Part shown: positions 6,993-18,961 of the stretch, one piece after another
Numbering within the stretch: position 1 is the first letter of the stretch
Layout: each line of letters starts with the position of its first letter
Assembly: GCA_022647765.1 (NCBI GenBank)
Contig: JALCLH010000007.1
Location: 62,001 to 126,000 of the forward strand
Reading direction: 5' to 3'
Source of the DNA: Acidipropionibacterium sp.
GTDB lineage: Bacteria; Actinomycetota; Actinomycetes; Propionibacteriales; Propionibacteriaceae
Length of the DNA: 64,000 nucleotides
Notes under the pieces: model-generated
Database searches by the model: none
Seen by the model: the letters and a program-made list of their open reading frames with translations, nothing else
What the model was told of the DNA's origin: nothing
Program-made: the position numbers and the translations under genes

Positions 6993-8590
6993 CCGCCGGG
7001 CGGGCCCTCCGCGCACCCGGCGGGAGGAGTCGCTGGAACCGGCTGCTCGGCGCCCCGGCCCGGCTGTGGTGGTCCTCCCTGGCCCTGCGGATGGTCACCA
7101 TCACGCTGACCGGCACCCTCGTCATCCTCGTCGTCTTCGGCTACATCCTGGTGCATCAGGTGGCCACCGGGATCCTCGACGCCAAGCGCAGCGCCTCGGT
7201 CTCGGAGGCCACCACCTCGCTGTCGCGCCTCCAGCAGCAGCTTCGCAGCACTGACCTGCGCACCGGCTCCCTCTACGAGCGGCTCAACCAGCTCGCCGAC
7301 GACGCCGCCCGGCAGTCCGGCCAGTACCAGGTCATCATTCAGAGCCCGGTCTCCGGCCTGGTCTCCGGGGGCATCTCGGTGGAGTCGGTGCCCGCCGAGC
7401 TGGAGGCGAAGGTGGCCGGCGGCGAGGGCATCTGGACCCAGCCGACCACCGTGCTGCACGCCGACCCGGACGTTCCCGGCGTGCCGGGAATCGCCGTCGG
7501 ATCGACCCTGTGGGCCCCCGGTCAGACCCATGGCTTCCCGATCTACTTCATCTTCCCCGAGACCGACGAGGCCGCCACCCTCGCCCTGGTCCAGCGCGTC
7601 GTCCTCACCATCGGGGCACTCATCATGCTCGCCATGGGACTGGCGACCTTCCTGTCCACCCGGCAGCTCTCCCGCCCGATCCGCCGGGCGAGCATCACCG
7701 CCTCCCGGCTGGCCGACGGCCACCTCGACGACCGGATGAGGGTCCGCGGCACCGACGACCTGGCCCGGCTGGCGACCTCGATGAACGGGATGGCGGCCGA
7801 GCTGCAGCGCCAGATCAACGAGTTGGAGGACCTCTCCAGCCTCCAGCAGCAGTTCGTCTCCGACGTCTCCCACGAGCTGCGCACCCCCCTCACCACGGTG
7901 CGGATGGCCGCCGACATGCTCATCGACTCCCGCGACGACTCCGACCCCGACATGGTGCGCGCCACCGAGCTGCTCCAGAACGAGCTGGAGCGCTTCGAGT
8001 CCCTGCTGTCGGACCTGCTGGAGATCTCCCGGTTCGACGCCGGCGCCGCCGTGCTCGCCCTGGACCTGTGCGACGTCGCGGCCCTGGTCGCCGACGAGGT
8101 GAAGGCCGCCGAGCCGCTGGCCGACAAGTTGGAGACGCCGTTGGTGGTCATCTCCGACGGGCCGGCCACCGCCGAGGTGGACGCCCGGCGGATCCGCCGG
8201 GTCATCCGGAACCTGGTCGCCAACGCCCTGGAGCACGGCGAGTCCAAGCCGGTGGAGGTCACCGTGGGCGCCAACCAGGACGCCGTGGCCGTCACCGTCC
8301 GCGACCACGGCGTCGGCTTCCAGACCTGGCAGGCCGAGAAGGTCTTCGCCCGGTTCTGGCGGGCCGACCCCTCCCGGGTGCGCAGCGTCGGCGGCACCGG
8401 CCTGGGCCTGGCGATATCCCTGGAGGACGCCCATCTCCACCACGGCTGGCTGGAGGCCTGGGGCAGCCCGGGCCTCGGCGCCCAGTTCCGGCTCACCCTG
8501 CCCCGCCACCCCGACCATCCGCTGGTCGACTCGCCCCTGCCGGCGTCCCCGGTCCAGGGGAGCCTTCCGGCGATTGTGAGAAAACCATGA
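6989..8590 (+). CDS. mtrB: MtrB sensor histidine kinase
   Basis: This is the membrane histidine kinase partner of MtrA. TM1 is VTITLTGTLVILVVFGYIL. An extracytoplasmic domain of about 150 residues, TM2 (LTIGALIMLAMGLATFL), a HAMP domain (RPIRRASITASRLADGHLDD) and the H-box FVSDVSHELRTPLTTVRMA follow. The N-box is RNLVANALEHGE and the G boxes are DHGVGF and GGTGLGLAIS. The frame has no ATG or GTG before ATG 7091, which would leave almost no N-terminal cytoplasmic part. CTG 6989 overlaps the mtrA stop, is preceded by AAGGA at good spacing, and gives MTAGRALRAPGGRS. The start is therefore uncertain. The stop overlaps the lpqB ATG. Confidence 0.9.
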   Translation: MTAGRALRAPGGRSRWNRLLGAPARLWWSSLALRMVTITLTGTLVILVVFGYILVHQVATGILDAKRSASVSEATTSLSRLQQQLRSTDLRTGSLYERLNQLADDAARQSGQYQVIIQSPVSGLVSGGISVESVPAELEAKVAGGEGIWTQPTTVLHADPDVPGVPGIAVGSTLWAPGQTHGFPIYFIFPETDEAATLALVQRVVLTIGALIMLAMGLATFLSTRQLSRPIRRASITASRLADGHLDDRMRVRGTDDLARLATSMNGMAAELQRQINELEDLSSLQQQFVSDVSHELRTPLTTVRMAADMLIDSRDDSDPDMVRATELLQNELERFESLLSDLLEISRFDAGAAVLALDLCDVAALVADEVKAAEPLADKLETPLVVISDGPATAEVDARRIRRVIRNLVANALEHGESKPVEVTVGANQDAVAVTVRDHGVGFQTWQAEKVFARFWRADPSRVRSVGGTGLGLAISLEDAHLHHGWLEAWGSPGLGAQFRLTLPRHPDHPLVDSPLPASPVQGSLPAIVRKP

Positions 8591-10380
8591 CCGGCCCGCA
8601 GAACGCCTTCTCCCGTCGCCGCTTCCTCGGCCTGTCCGCCGGGCTGGCGGCCCTGGCCGGATGCGCCCGGGTGCCCACCAGCGGACCGGTCACCCAGGTC
8701 CAGGCCAGTGCGGACGGCCCCGACCGCCAGGGCATCGCCGTCGACCCTCAGCCGCCGCCGCGCGGCGCCCCGCCCGAGCTCATCGTGGCCGGATTCCTGC
8801 AGTCGATGACCAGTCCCCAGGACGGCTACCGGATCGCCCGGGAGTACCTCACCGCGGCCGCGGCGCGGTCCTGGAATCCGGAGTCGGGGGCGATCATCTA
8901 CGACGGAACCACCAACAGCCCGGTGATCTCCGGGGACTCGGCCGGCATGAATGTCCCCATCATCGCCCGGCTGGACGCCGCCGGCAGCTTCCAACCGGTG
9001 AGCGGCCAGATCTTCAACCACGACTTCGGGCTCACCCGGGTCTCCGGTGAGTTGCGGATCTCGAAGGCCCCGGCCGGCCTGGTGCTCTCGCAGTTCTCCT
9101 TCGAGCGGGCCTACCGCAGCGTCGCGCTGTACTTCACCAGCCTCACCCGGTCCTACCTGGTGCCCGAGCTGGTGCATCTTCCCCAGGAGACCTCCACCCC
9201 CACGGTGGCCGTCACCGACCTTCTCGACGGGCCGTCGACGTGGCTGTCGGGGGCGGTGACGAATGTCTTCCCGACCGGCACGAAACTCGCCTCGGACGCC
9301 GTCCCGGTGGACTCCTCGGGGGTCGCAGTGGTGCCGCTGAGCCGGGAGGTCACCCGACTCACCGACGCCCAGCGCCGCCAGATGGCCGGTCAGGTGACCT
9401 GGTCCCTGTCGACCTTCCCCGAGGTCACCCGGGTGAGATTCACCGTGGGCGGCACCGATGTCACGATCCCCGGCGCGGCCGAGGACGACACCGTCTCCAC
9501 CGGACTGTTCACCTCGATGTCGCCGCTGATCTCCTCCGACCTGCCCACCATGATGGTGCTGCGGGACGGCGTCCTGGGCCGGGTCTCCGACCAGAGCGGC
9601 AGATTCACCCCGCTGTCCGGACTGCTGGGCTCCGGATCGGCCGGCAATCCGCCGGCGTCGATCGCGGTGGAGCGCTCCGGCGGGTTCTGGGCGGTCGTCG
9701 ACCAGTCCCGCCAGTCCCTGCTGAAATGGCAGGAGGGGGCGAGCAGCACCCAGGTGCTGGCCGGCGGAACCGGGCTGCTGCGACCCCAGATCAGCACCGA
9801 CGGGACGTCCTGGACGGCGTCGGTGAGTGGCCGCTCCTCCGGGCTCATCGCCGTGCGCCCCGACGGGCAGCGCCTCGAGGTGCGCGCCGAGGAGCTGTCG
9901 AGCCGGCGGATCCGGGCCTTCTCGGTGTCACCCGACATGGCTCGGATCGCGGTCGTCGTCGAGAACGGGTCCGCGCACCGGCTGGCCATGCTGCGTCTGC
10001 GGCCGCCCGCCGGCAGCGCCGCCGGGCTCATCGCCGACGGACTGCTCGAGTACCACCTCGAGGGCACCGACCCGAACCTGGCCCTGGTGGACGACGTCGG
10101 ATGGCTCTCGGCCACCGAGCTGATGGTGGTGGCCAGGTCCACCCCCGACTCTCCCGGAGCCCCCTTCCAGCTCGCGCTGGACGGGTCGGAGGGGATCGCC
10201 GTGGGTCCGCTCAGCGGGGCGAATGTGGTGAGCCTGAGCACCCTTCCGCGCGCCGACGGGATCAATGTCCTGGCCCTCACCGGCTCCGGCCAGGTGCTGC
10301 GCTACGAGGACCGCTACCGGTGGCGGCGGATCGCCACCGGAGCGACCTCGATGGGGATCTGCGCTCAGGCCGGGGGATGA
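8587..10380 (+). CDS. lpqB: lipoprotein LpqB, accessory to MtrAB
   Basis: This 597-residue actinobacterial lipoprotein is known to interact with the sensor domain of MtrB. The N-terminus has twin arginines (SRRRFLGLSAG) and a lipobox LAGC with Cys26 as the predicted lipidated residue. A GerMN-like domain (about 190-310; VHLPQETSTPTVAVTDLLDG) precedes a C-terminal beta-propeller (about 320-597). The ATG overlaps the mtrB stop, so mtrA-mtrB-lpqB form one operon. The frame is intact. The combination of family, order and overlap makes the assignment secure. Confidence 0.95.
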   Translation: MTGPQNAFSRRRFLGLSAGLAALAGCARVPTSGPVTQVQASADGPDRQGIAVDPQPPPRGAPPELIVAGFLQSMTSPQDGYRIAREYLTAAAARSWNPESGAIIYDGTTNSPVISGDSAGMNVPIIARLDAAGSFQPVSGQIFNHDFGLTRVSGELRISKAPAGLVLSQFSFERAYRSVALYFTSLTRSYLVPELVHLPQETSTPTVAVTDLLDGPSTWLSGAVTNVFPTGTKLASDAVPVDSSGVAVVPLSREVTRLTDAQRRQMAGQVTWSLSTFPEVTRVRFTVGGTDVTIPGAAEDDTVSTGLFTSMSPLISSDLPTMMVLRDGVLGRVSDQSGRFTPLSGLLGSGSAGNPPASIAVERSGGFWAVVDQSRQSLLKWQEGASSTQVLAGGTGLLRPQISTDGTSWTASVSGRSSGLIAVRPDGQRLEVRAEELSSRRIRAFSVSPDMARIAVVVENGSAHRLAMLRLRPPAGSAAGLIADGLLEYHLEGTDPNLALVDDVGWLSATELMVVARSTPDSPGAPFQLALDGSEGIAVGPLSGANVVSLSTLPRADGINVLALTGSGQVLRYEDRYRWRRIATGATSMGICAQAGG

Positions 10381-10398
10381 CCCTCGGCACACTGCCGG

Positions 10399-10438
10399 GC
10401 GGCGACGGTTCCGCATACGCGGCGACGGTTCCGCATAC
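10399..10438 (+). repeat. two tandem copies of a 20-bp unit between lpqB and comF
   Basis: The unit GCGGCGACGGTTCCGCATAC occurs at 10399-10418 and again, exactly, at 10419-10438, directly before the comF start. It looks like a simple slippage duplication. It could move or duplicate ribosome-binding elements of comF. Confidence 0.8.
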
Positions 10439-10447
10439 CATGTGCGC

Positions 10448-11119
10448 ATGCTGGAGCCACTGGCTGACCTGCTGCTGGGGGCCTGCTGCCCCGGCTGCGG
10501 GCGTCCGGGCGGCGGGCTGTGCCCACACTGCCTGGAGGCGGTCAGGCCGCGCCCCCGCGTCATCGTCGACGGGCCCCCGCCGGTGCTCGCCTGCCTGCCC
10601 TACCGCGACCCGCTGCCGGCCCTGGTGACCGCGTACAAGGATCGCGGCGCGGGCTGGCTGGGCGACCAGCTGGCGGCCTGGCTCGCGGTGGGTCTGGCGG
10701 CGGCGGTGGCGGCCGCGCAGACCCCGGTGACGCTGGTGCCGATGCCCTCGGACCGGGCCGCGGTGCGCCGTCGGGGAGCCGATCACTGCGCCGATCTGGT
10801 GACGGCGGCGTCCGGTCTCTGCGGACTGCCGCGGGGGAGCGTTCAGCAGCTGCTGCGGCGGACCCGCCGGGTGCGCGACCAGATCCAGGTGGGCCACGAG
10901 GAGCGGGCCGCCAACCAGGCCGGCTCGATGCGGGCGGACCCGTATTCTCCGGGTTCGCCCGATCCGGGATCGGGGCAGCGGCCGGTGGTGCTCATCGACG
11001 ACATCAGGACCACCGGCGCCAGCCTCGATGAGGGCGTCCGGGCGCTGGAGGCCGCCGGCCACCGGATCCTGGTCTGCCTGGTGCTGGCCGACGCCGAGCA
11101 TCCGGCGCGCTGGGCGTGA
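10448..11119 (+). CDS. comF: ComF family phosphoribosyltransferase-like protein
   Basis: This 223-residue protein of the ComF/GntX family is related to competence factor ComF. It has an N-terminal zinc finger (LLLGACCPGCGRPGGGLCPHC), a middle segment LPYRDPLPALVTAYKDRGAG and a C-terminal phosphoribosyltransferase fold with the PRPP-loop motif VVLIDDIRTTGAS. The substrate in actinobacteria is unknown. The position between lpqB and hpf matches the conserved order in mycobacteria and propionibacteria. ATG 10448 is used because it begins the zinc-finger domain; the frame is open further upstream inside lpqB. Confidence 0.9.
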   Translation: MLEPLADLLLGACCPGCGRPGGGLCPHCLEAVRPRPRVIVDGPPPVLACLPYRDPLPALVTAYKDRGAGWLGDQLAAWLAVGLAAAVAAAQTPVTLVPMPSDRAAVRRRGADHCADLVTAASGLCGLPRGSVQQLLRRTRRVRDQIQVGHEERAANQAGSMRADPYSPGSPDPGSGQRPVVLIDDIRTTGASLDEGVRALEAAGHRILVCLVLADAEHPARWA

Positions 11120-11301
11120 CGGAGCGCGAGACGCGGGACGGCCGACACCGGCAGTTCACTCCCCGTACGCCCTTGTGATCCGGTAGCGTTGCCTCATGGC
11201 ACGGCAACGGTGGTCCACAACCTTCGGGGGTGGGACGCCGTGGGATCGTGCCATTCGTCTAGTAGCCGGAGCACATCCGGCACACACCACAGGAGGTCGA
11301 C

Positions 11302-11916
11302 ATGGACGTCATCGTTTCTGGGCGGCACTGCAAGATCAGTGACGACATCAGGACCCAGGTCGAGGATCGAATCTCCAGCGTCGAGAAGCTGCGGGACCGG
11401 GTTCAGCGGGTGGAGGTGGTCTTCACGGTGCAGGACACCAAGGGTCCCAGGGACCAGGCCACCACCTGCGAGCTCACCCTCCGTTCGCGCGGGCCGGTGG
11501 TCCGCGCGGTCGGCCAGGCCGCGGACAAGATGGTCGCCTTCGACAAGGCGTCCGAGCGCCTGCACAGCCAGCTCGCCAAGGCCGCCGACCGGCGCCGCAG
11601 CCGGCGCGGGCTGCGGGTGTCCCAGGTGCTCGACGTGCCCGCCGACGAGATCACCGATGACGCGCGCGACATCATCGCGACCAAGAAGATCGCCGGGGAC
11701 GTCGAGGTCACCGGGGACGGCCCGCTCTACGTCAAGGAGAAGGAGTTCCCGGCGTCACCGCTGACGCTGGCCCAGGCCCTCGACGAGATGGAGCTGGTCG
11801 GCCACGACTTCTTCCTCTACGTCGATGCCGAGACCAAGGCCCCCAGCGTGGTGTACCGCCGCCGCAAGGGGTACAACTTCGGGGTCATCCACCTCGACGT
11901 CGCCGAGACCCGCTAG
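11302..11916 (+). CDS. hpf: long ribosome hibernation promoting factor
   Basis: This is a 204-residue long-form HPF/RaiA protein that binds the 30S subunit and pairs ribosomes into 100S dimers in stationary phase or stress. The N-terminal domain (1-100) reads MDVIVSGRHCKISDDIRTQV, then EVVFTVQDTKGPRDQATTCE. The C-terminal dimerisation domain (about 140-204) has SPLTLAQALDEMELVGHDFF and ends VVYRRRKGYNFGVIHL. AGGAGG lies just before ATG 11302. The 182-base gap after comF suggests its own promoter. Length and both domains are typical. Confidence 0.95.
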   Translation: MDVIVSGRHCKISDDIRTQVEDRISSVEKLRDRVQRVEVVFTVQDTKGPRDQATTCELTLRSRGPVVRAVGQAADKMVAFDKASERLHSQLAKAADRRRSRRGLRVSQVLDVPADEITDDARDIIATKKIAGDVEVTGDGPLYVKEKEFPASPLTLAQALDEMELVGHDFFLYVDAETKAPSVVYRRRKGYNFGVIHLDVAETR

Positions 11917-11931
11917 ATGGCGACCCATTAG

Positions 11932-13176
11932 ATGGCAGAGCGTGCCGGGCATGTCGCAGTACGTGCGCTGACCCGCTCCCAGGCGGCCAGGCTCGCCCTG
12001 GCCGCCCAGGGGATGGGCCGAAAGCACCCGGTCCGCGTCGACCGGGCCGCCCTGTCCCGCACGGTGCAGCGGCTGGCCCTGTTCCAGGTGGACTCGGTCA
12101 ATGTCTTCGCCAGGGCCCACGAGATGCCGCTGTTCAGCCGGTGCGGCGGCTACGACGTCACCCTGCTGAACCGGGCCGTCGAAGGCCGCTGGCCGGTGCT
12201 CCACGAGACCTGGGCCCACGTCGCGAGCCTGGTCGACATCACCCTGGAGCCCGCGCTGCGCTCCCGGCAGGCCAGCGCCGGCCAGGAGGCCTGGGGCTCG
12301 ATGGTGAGGATCCAGCGGGAGCGCCCCGATCTGGTCGAGGAGGTCGTCGGACGGCTGGCCGACGGACCGGCCACCGCCCGCCAGATCTCGGCGGGGGAGC
12401 GGGGAGACCACCCCGAGAGCTGGGGATGGAACTGGTCGCAGGCCAAGACCGCCCTGGAATGGGCCTGGCGCTGCGGACGGGTCTGCGTCGCCGGCCGGAC
12501 CGCCTCCTTCGAGAAGATCTACGCCCTGCCCGACCGGGTGCTTCCGGCCGCGATCAGAGAGTCGCCGACGCTGTCCGGCGAGGAGGCCCACCGGGAACTG
12601 GCCGATCGCGCCGGCCGGGCCCTCGGCGTCTTCACCGCCGACGACCTGGCCGACTACTTCCGCACCCGACGGGCGCCCACCGGCGCCGCGCTGGAGCAGC
12701 TGGCAGCCGAGGGACTGGTGGTCCCGGTCGCCGTCGAGGGTCGCGGCGGCTGGTGGATGAGGGCCGATGCCACGGTGCCCAGGAGGATCGACGCTGCCAC
12801 CCTGGTCTCGCCCTTCGACCCGCTGATCTTCCACCGGCCGCGCGCCCTGCGGCTGTTCGGCCTGGACTACCGGATCGAGATCTATCTCCCCGAGCACAAA
12901 CGGGTCTACGGCTAGTACTGCCTGCCCTTCCTGCTGGGTCAGGACTTCGTCGCCCGGGTCGACCTGCGCTCCCGACGGGCGTCCGGAGTGCTGGAGGTGG
13001 CCGCCGTCTGGCGGGAGCCGGGCGCCGAGCAGGGCCCCGGCTTCCCGGGATGGCCGCAGGTGGCGCGCCGGCTGGCGGACCATCTGGCCGAGGCGGCGAG
13101 CTGGCGCGGGCTGGATCGGATATCGGTGGTCGGCGGCGGGGATCTGGCGGCCGAGCTGGCGCGGGCGCTGGGCTGA
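11932..13176 (+). pseudogene. YcaQ/AlkX-type winged-helix DNA glycosylase, interrupted by an in-frame stop
   Basis: The family (winged-helix, PF06224-type) includes DNA glycosylases acting on crosslinks and alkylated bases. The segment LALFQVDSVNVF (about residues 48-59) contains the Q-V-D motif expected at the active site of the AlkX branch. The three winged helices follow, with LHETWAHVASLVDI and ENWGWNWSQAK-like segments (here ESWGWNWSQAK). At 12913-12915 a TAG replaces the tyrosine of the conserved G-Y-Y-C-L-P-F segment. The same frame then continues [20 protein letters not shown] to 13176, the normal end. One base change (TAC to TAG) explains it. Real inactivation and a sequence error are both possible. 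Confidence 0.85.
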
Positions 13177-13315
13177 TCGGCCGGTTCGGGCTGGGTTGTG
13201 GTCGGCGCAGCGCTTAGGATGGAGGACGGCCCTCGGCCCGCCATGGGGCGGAGGGCCGGGTCGCCGGTCCTCGCGGCGCGGGCGACTGATTCATCCTTGG
13301 AGGAGGACCATCCCT

Positions 13316-16087
<2,772 letters not shown>

Positions 16088-16090
16088 GCC

Positions 16091-16651
16091 TCAGCCGCTC
16101 ACCGCGACGAGCTCGGCCAGGCCCTTGGTGACCAGCAGCTGAGCGTCGTCGACCAGCCACTTGCCGGTCCGGCGGCGCAGGCACAGCGCCATCGCCAGCC
16201 GGTGGCCGGTCATCTCGACCATCACCACGGCGTCCACCCTCCCCTCGGCCAGCCGGGTCTGGGGGACGCCGGTCACACCGGCATTGCGCCAGCCCGGGCC
16301 GCGCGGCCAGCGCTTGACCCGCTCCAGAGCCTCCTCGGTGCACATCAGCCGCAGATGGGTCAGCGGGCGCAGGCCGGACAGGCACTCCAGGATGAGCCCC
16401 GCGACCGCGGTGGCCGAGGCCTCGGCGCCGGCCCGCCCGAGTCGGCGCGGCGGGGCCGCCGGGCGATGCTGCGAATCACCCGGGGCGGGCTCCTCGGCGG
16501 TCTCCAGCGGCAGCGGCTGCTGCCCGATCACCGGGACCAGTCCGCTCGGCGGGCCGCCCGGCAACCAGTCCGCCACCTGCTCCAGGACGATCCCGCCGGC
16601 CGCGACCAGCACCCGTCCGACCGGCTCCGGATCCGTGATGAGAGTGTTCAT
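16091..16651 (-). CDS. Rv3235-type actinobacterial protein of unknown function
   Basis: This 186-residue protein has a proline-rich N-terminal half and a conserved C-terminal segment: ATAVAGLILECLSGLRPLTH, then LRLMCTEEALERVKRW, and VDAVVMVEMTGHRLAMALCL. The 'GLRPLTHLRLMCTEE' core is the signature I associate with Rv3235-family proteins, which lie close to secA in many actinobacteria, as here. No catalytic motif is visible. It is convergent with secA. Confidence 0.7.
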   Translation of the reverse strand: MNTLITDPEPVGRVLVAAGGIVLEQVADWLPGGPPSGLVPVIGQQPLPLETAEEPAPGDSQHRPAAPPRRLGRAGAEASATAVAGLILECLSGLRPLTHLRLMCTEEALERVKRWPRGPGWRNAGVTGVPQTRLAEGRVDAVVMVEMTGHRLAMALCLRRRTGKWLVDDAQLLVTKGLAELVAVSG

Positions 16652-16703
16652 CGCCCCAGTGCATCCGAGATCGCAGGAGATGGCCAGTCATCGTCACCTC
16701 ATC

Positions 16704-16729
16704 TGTGGACAACTCCGGCCTGTGGACAA
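16704..16729. promoter_or_regulatory. two DnaA-box-like 9-mers
   Basis: TGTGGACAA occurs at 16704-16712 and 16721-16729, in the same orientation and 17 bases apart. Its complement TTGTCCACA is the DnaA-box form preferred in high-GC actinobacteria. The pair lies between the divergent Rv3235-type and DUF6912 genes. Two boxes are too few for an origin. DnaA-dependent regulation or titration is possible; chance is not excluded. Confidence 0.4.
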
Positions 16730-16877
16730 CGACCGCGGTGCGTGGGTGCGTGGACACCCCGCAGGGCCCCTTCGCCCACCGCGCCGACCACCATGCGGAC
16801 GGATCCGGTCCGGAACTCGAGATGGTCGGCCCCTCGGACTACCGTGAGCAGGAACAGCATCCCAGGAGGTTCCAGAC

Positions 16878-17396
16878 ATGGCCGTTTCCAGCAGTGCGGG
16901 TCGAGGCAGTCACCGACTCGTCTTTCTGCCCACCGATGCGCGGGGAGCGCGTCGGCTGCGCAGCGAGGGCGGCACCGACCTCCAGGCCTTCGCCGTCACC
17001 CCTCAGCTGCGATCAGTCCTCGACCTGTCGGCCGCCGACGAGGAGCAGGCCGAGCGGGCCGCCATGGTGATCGGCTCGGTGTGGGGGCTGGCCCGGTTCG
17101 GACGGCGTCTGGTCCTGGTGGCGGAGGTGCCCGCGACCGTGCTGACGGCCAACGACGAGGTGGACAACGGCGGGGTCACCCTCACCAGGCTCGATCCCTC
17201 CTGGATCACCGCATGGTTCGCCGATGAGGACGACGCCGTCGCCGCCGAGGCGGCCCGGGAGGTGGCCGGCATGGTCATCGACGACGCCTGGAACGACGTC
17301 ACCGTGCAGAGCCTGATCGCCTACCACGAGCTGTCCTGGCACGACATCACCGAGGACCTGCCGGCGGCCTCCAGCGATCCGCACGCCAGCGTCTGA
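16878..17396 (+). CDS. DUF6912 family protein (Rv3231c-like)
   Basis: This 172-residue actinobacterial protein of unknown function starts MAVSSSAGRGSHRLVFLPTD and contains LQAFAVTPQLRSVLDLSAAD, then RRLVLVAEVPATVLTANDE and SLIAYHELSWHDITEDL. The pattern of an 'AFAVTP-LR' segment followed by a 'VVVAAEVP' strand and a C-terminal 'ELSWYD' type end is characteristic of the family. AGGAGG lies upstream (around 16863). It is normally a neighbour of the Rv3235-type gene and secA. No enzymatic motif was seen. Confidence 0.75.
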   Translation: MAVSSSAGRGSHRLVFLPTDARGARRLRSEGGTDLQAFAVTPQLRSVLDLSAADEEQAERAAMVIGSVWGLARFGRRLVLVAEVPATVLTANDEVDNGGVTLTRLDPSWITAWFADEDDAVAAEAAREVAGMVIDDAWNDVTVQSLIAYHELSWHDITEDLPAASSDPHASV

Positions 17397-17451
17397 GCCG
17401 ATCTCCGGCCGGCCTGCCGACAGGGCCCTTCCTCGTCTTGTTCAGCGGGGC

Positions 17452-17925
17452 TCAGCGGTTGGCGAGGTACTCGTCGCCGGCCTCCTGCTGCACCTGGAAG
17501 GCCTGGGTGATGTGGGGTCCGGCGGCCGACTCCAGCTTGTGACCGACGAAGGGCAGCGAGACGGTGAACTCACCGGTGTAGGTGATGATGCTGCCCGGTC
17601 CGCCGGCCGCCAGATCGGCATGGCCGACCGCCTTGGCGGGCAGTCCCTTCGGGCTGATGGTGAGGGTGCCGGTGCGCGATCCGTCGGCTCCGGCCGGCTC
17701 CCACTCCAGGATGTGGTGGGCCGCCATCGTCTCCCCGACGAACTTCTTGACCTGGGAGGGGGCCGCCAGCGCGAGATCCATCGCGATCCCGCCGTCGGTG
17801 GAGGTGACATTGCTGGTGGTGGCGCCGATGCGGCGGTAGACGTCCTCCCACCACTTCGGATCGTTCATCATCTCGGCGACGGCGAACGGGTCGGCGGCGA
17901 ACTGAGCACTGGCATTGATATCCAT
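17452..17925 (-). CDS. DUF2505 family protein (SRPBCC fold)
   Basis: This 157-residue protein has the DUF2505 signature of actinobacterial START/SRPBCC-like proteins: MDINASAQFAADPFAVAEMM, then WWEDVYRRIGA, and a series of beta strands (ITYTGEFTVSLPFVGHKLES) ending with a C-terminal helix (FQVQQEAGDEYLANR). The fold usually binds a hydrophobic ligand in a central cavity; the ligand here is unknown. ATG 17925 is the start that gives the conserved N-terminus. It is convergent with the DUF6912 gene. Confidence 0.8.
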   Translation of the reverse strand: MDINASAQFAADPFAVAEMMNDPKWWEDVYRRIGATTSNVTSTDGGIAMDLALAAPSQVKKFVGETMAAHHILEWEPAGADGSRTGTLTISPKGLPAKAVGHADLAAGGPGSIITYTGEFTVSLPFVGHKLESAAGPHITQAFQVQQEAGDEYLANR

Positions 17926-18055
17926 GGCTCCCAAGTCTGACATCCCGGGGCCGATGATGCGTAGTCTGAGATGGTCGGCCATGGTGGCCGGCACGGCTGG
18001 CAAGAGGGGCGTCCCAGTCGCGCGCGGCGCGGCGTCCCGGTGATGGAGGTGAGGG

Positions 18056-18913
18056 ATGCGCATCGATCTGCACACCCATTCCACGGTCTCCGACGGCACC
18101 GATTCGCCGACTCGGCTGGTGATGAGGGCGTCCGCCGCCCGGCTGGCGGTGATCGGGCTGACCGACCACGACACCTTCGACGGTCTGGCCGAGGCGATGG
18201 CCGCCGGCGCCCGGTTCGGCGTCACGGTGCTGCCCGGGGTGGAGATCTCCTGTCAGCAGAACGGCCGTGAGGTGCACCTGCTGGGCTACGGAGTCCGCAC
18301 CGACGACGCCGATCTCAACGCCGAGCTGGCGCTGATCCGCAACTCGCGCAACGGACGACTGCTGAGGATGATCCAGGCCCTTCAGAGTGCCGGTGTCCGG
18401 ATCGGCATCGAGGACGTCCACCGGGTCGCCGGCACCGCCTCCAGCCTGGGCCGGCCCCACATCGCGGACGCGATGATCGCGAAGGGATACGTCGACGACC
18501 GGGACGAGGCCTTCCGCGACTGGCTCAACGAGGGCCGGCCCGGATTCGTGCGGCGCTACGCCTGCGACCTGGCCAGGGGGGTGGATCTGGTTCACGGCGC
18601 CGCCGGGGCGGCCGTGCTGGCACATCCCTGGGCCCGTGGCGCCGACGCCGTCCTCACCCCCGAGGTGATCACCGGGCTGGCCCGCGAGCATCAGCTGGAG
18701 GGCATCGAGGTGGACCACCAGGACCACACCGCGGCGCAGCGCTCCCTGCTGTTCGACCTGGGCGGGCGGCTCGGCCTGGTGCGCACCGGATCCAGCGACT
18801 ACCACGGCACCGGCAAGAAGAACCACGAGCTGGGCTGCAACACCACTCGCGAGACCGCCTACCGGGAGCTGTGCAGGAGGATCGCGCTGCGCGGGGGAGT
18901 GCTGGGCCGCTGA
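18056..18913 (+). CDS. PHP-domain metal-dependent phosphoesterase (TrpH/RNase AM-like)
   Basis: This 285-residue enzyme has all PHP metal-binding motifs: MRIDLHTHSTVSDGT (motif 1), GLTDHDTFDGL (motif 2), LPGVEISCQQ (motif 3), AHPWARGAD and the closing TGSSDYHGTGK. The architecture matches the YciV/TrpH group, which acts on 3',5'-nucleoside bisphosphates and the 5' ends of short RNAs. It lies 48 bases upstream of trpS and may share its transcript, although the biochemical link is not evident. The start is ATG 18056 after GGAGGTGAGG. Confidence 0.9.
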   Translation: MRIDLHTHSTVSDGTDSPTRLVMRASAARLAVIGLTDHDTFDGLAEAMAAGARFGVTVLPGVEISCQQNGREVHLLGYGVRTDDADLNAELALIRNSRNGRLLRMIQALQSAGVRIGIEDVHRVAGTASSLGRPHIADAMIAKGYVDDRDEAFRDWLNEGRPGFVRRYACDLARGVDLVHGAAGAAVLAHPWARGADAVLTPEVITGLAREHQLEGIEVDHQDHTAAQRSLLFDLGGRLGLVRTGSSDYHGTGKKNHELGCNTTRETAYRELCRRIALRGGVLGR

Positions 18914-18961
18914 GATCGTCGCGTCTTGGTAGAGTCCGGCAGGGACATCTGAAAGGACACC

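Noticed and set aside
6677..8590. An apparent fusion of the MtrA DNA-binding domain to the MtrB kinase in one reading frame
   Set aside because: It arises because two +1 indels put the mtrA 3' part into the mtrB frame. With one G removed near 6965, mtrA ends normally at TGA 6990-6992, just before mtrB.
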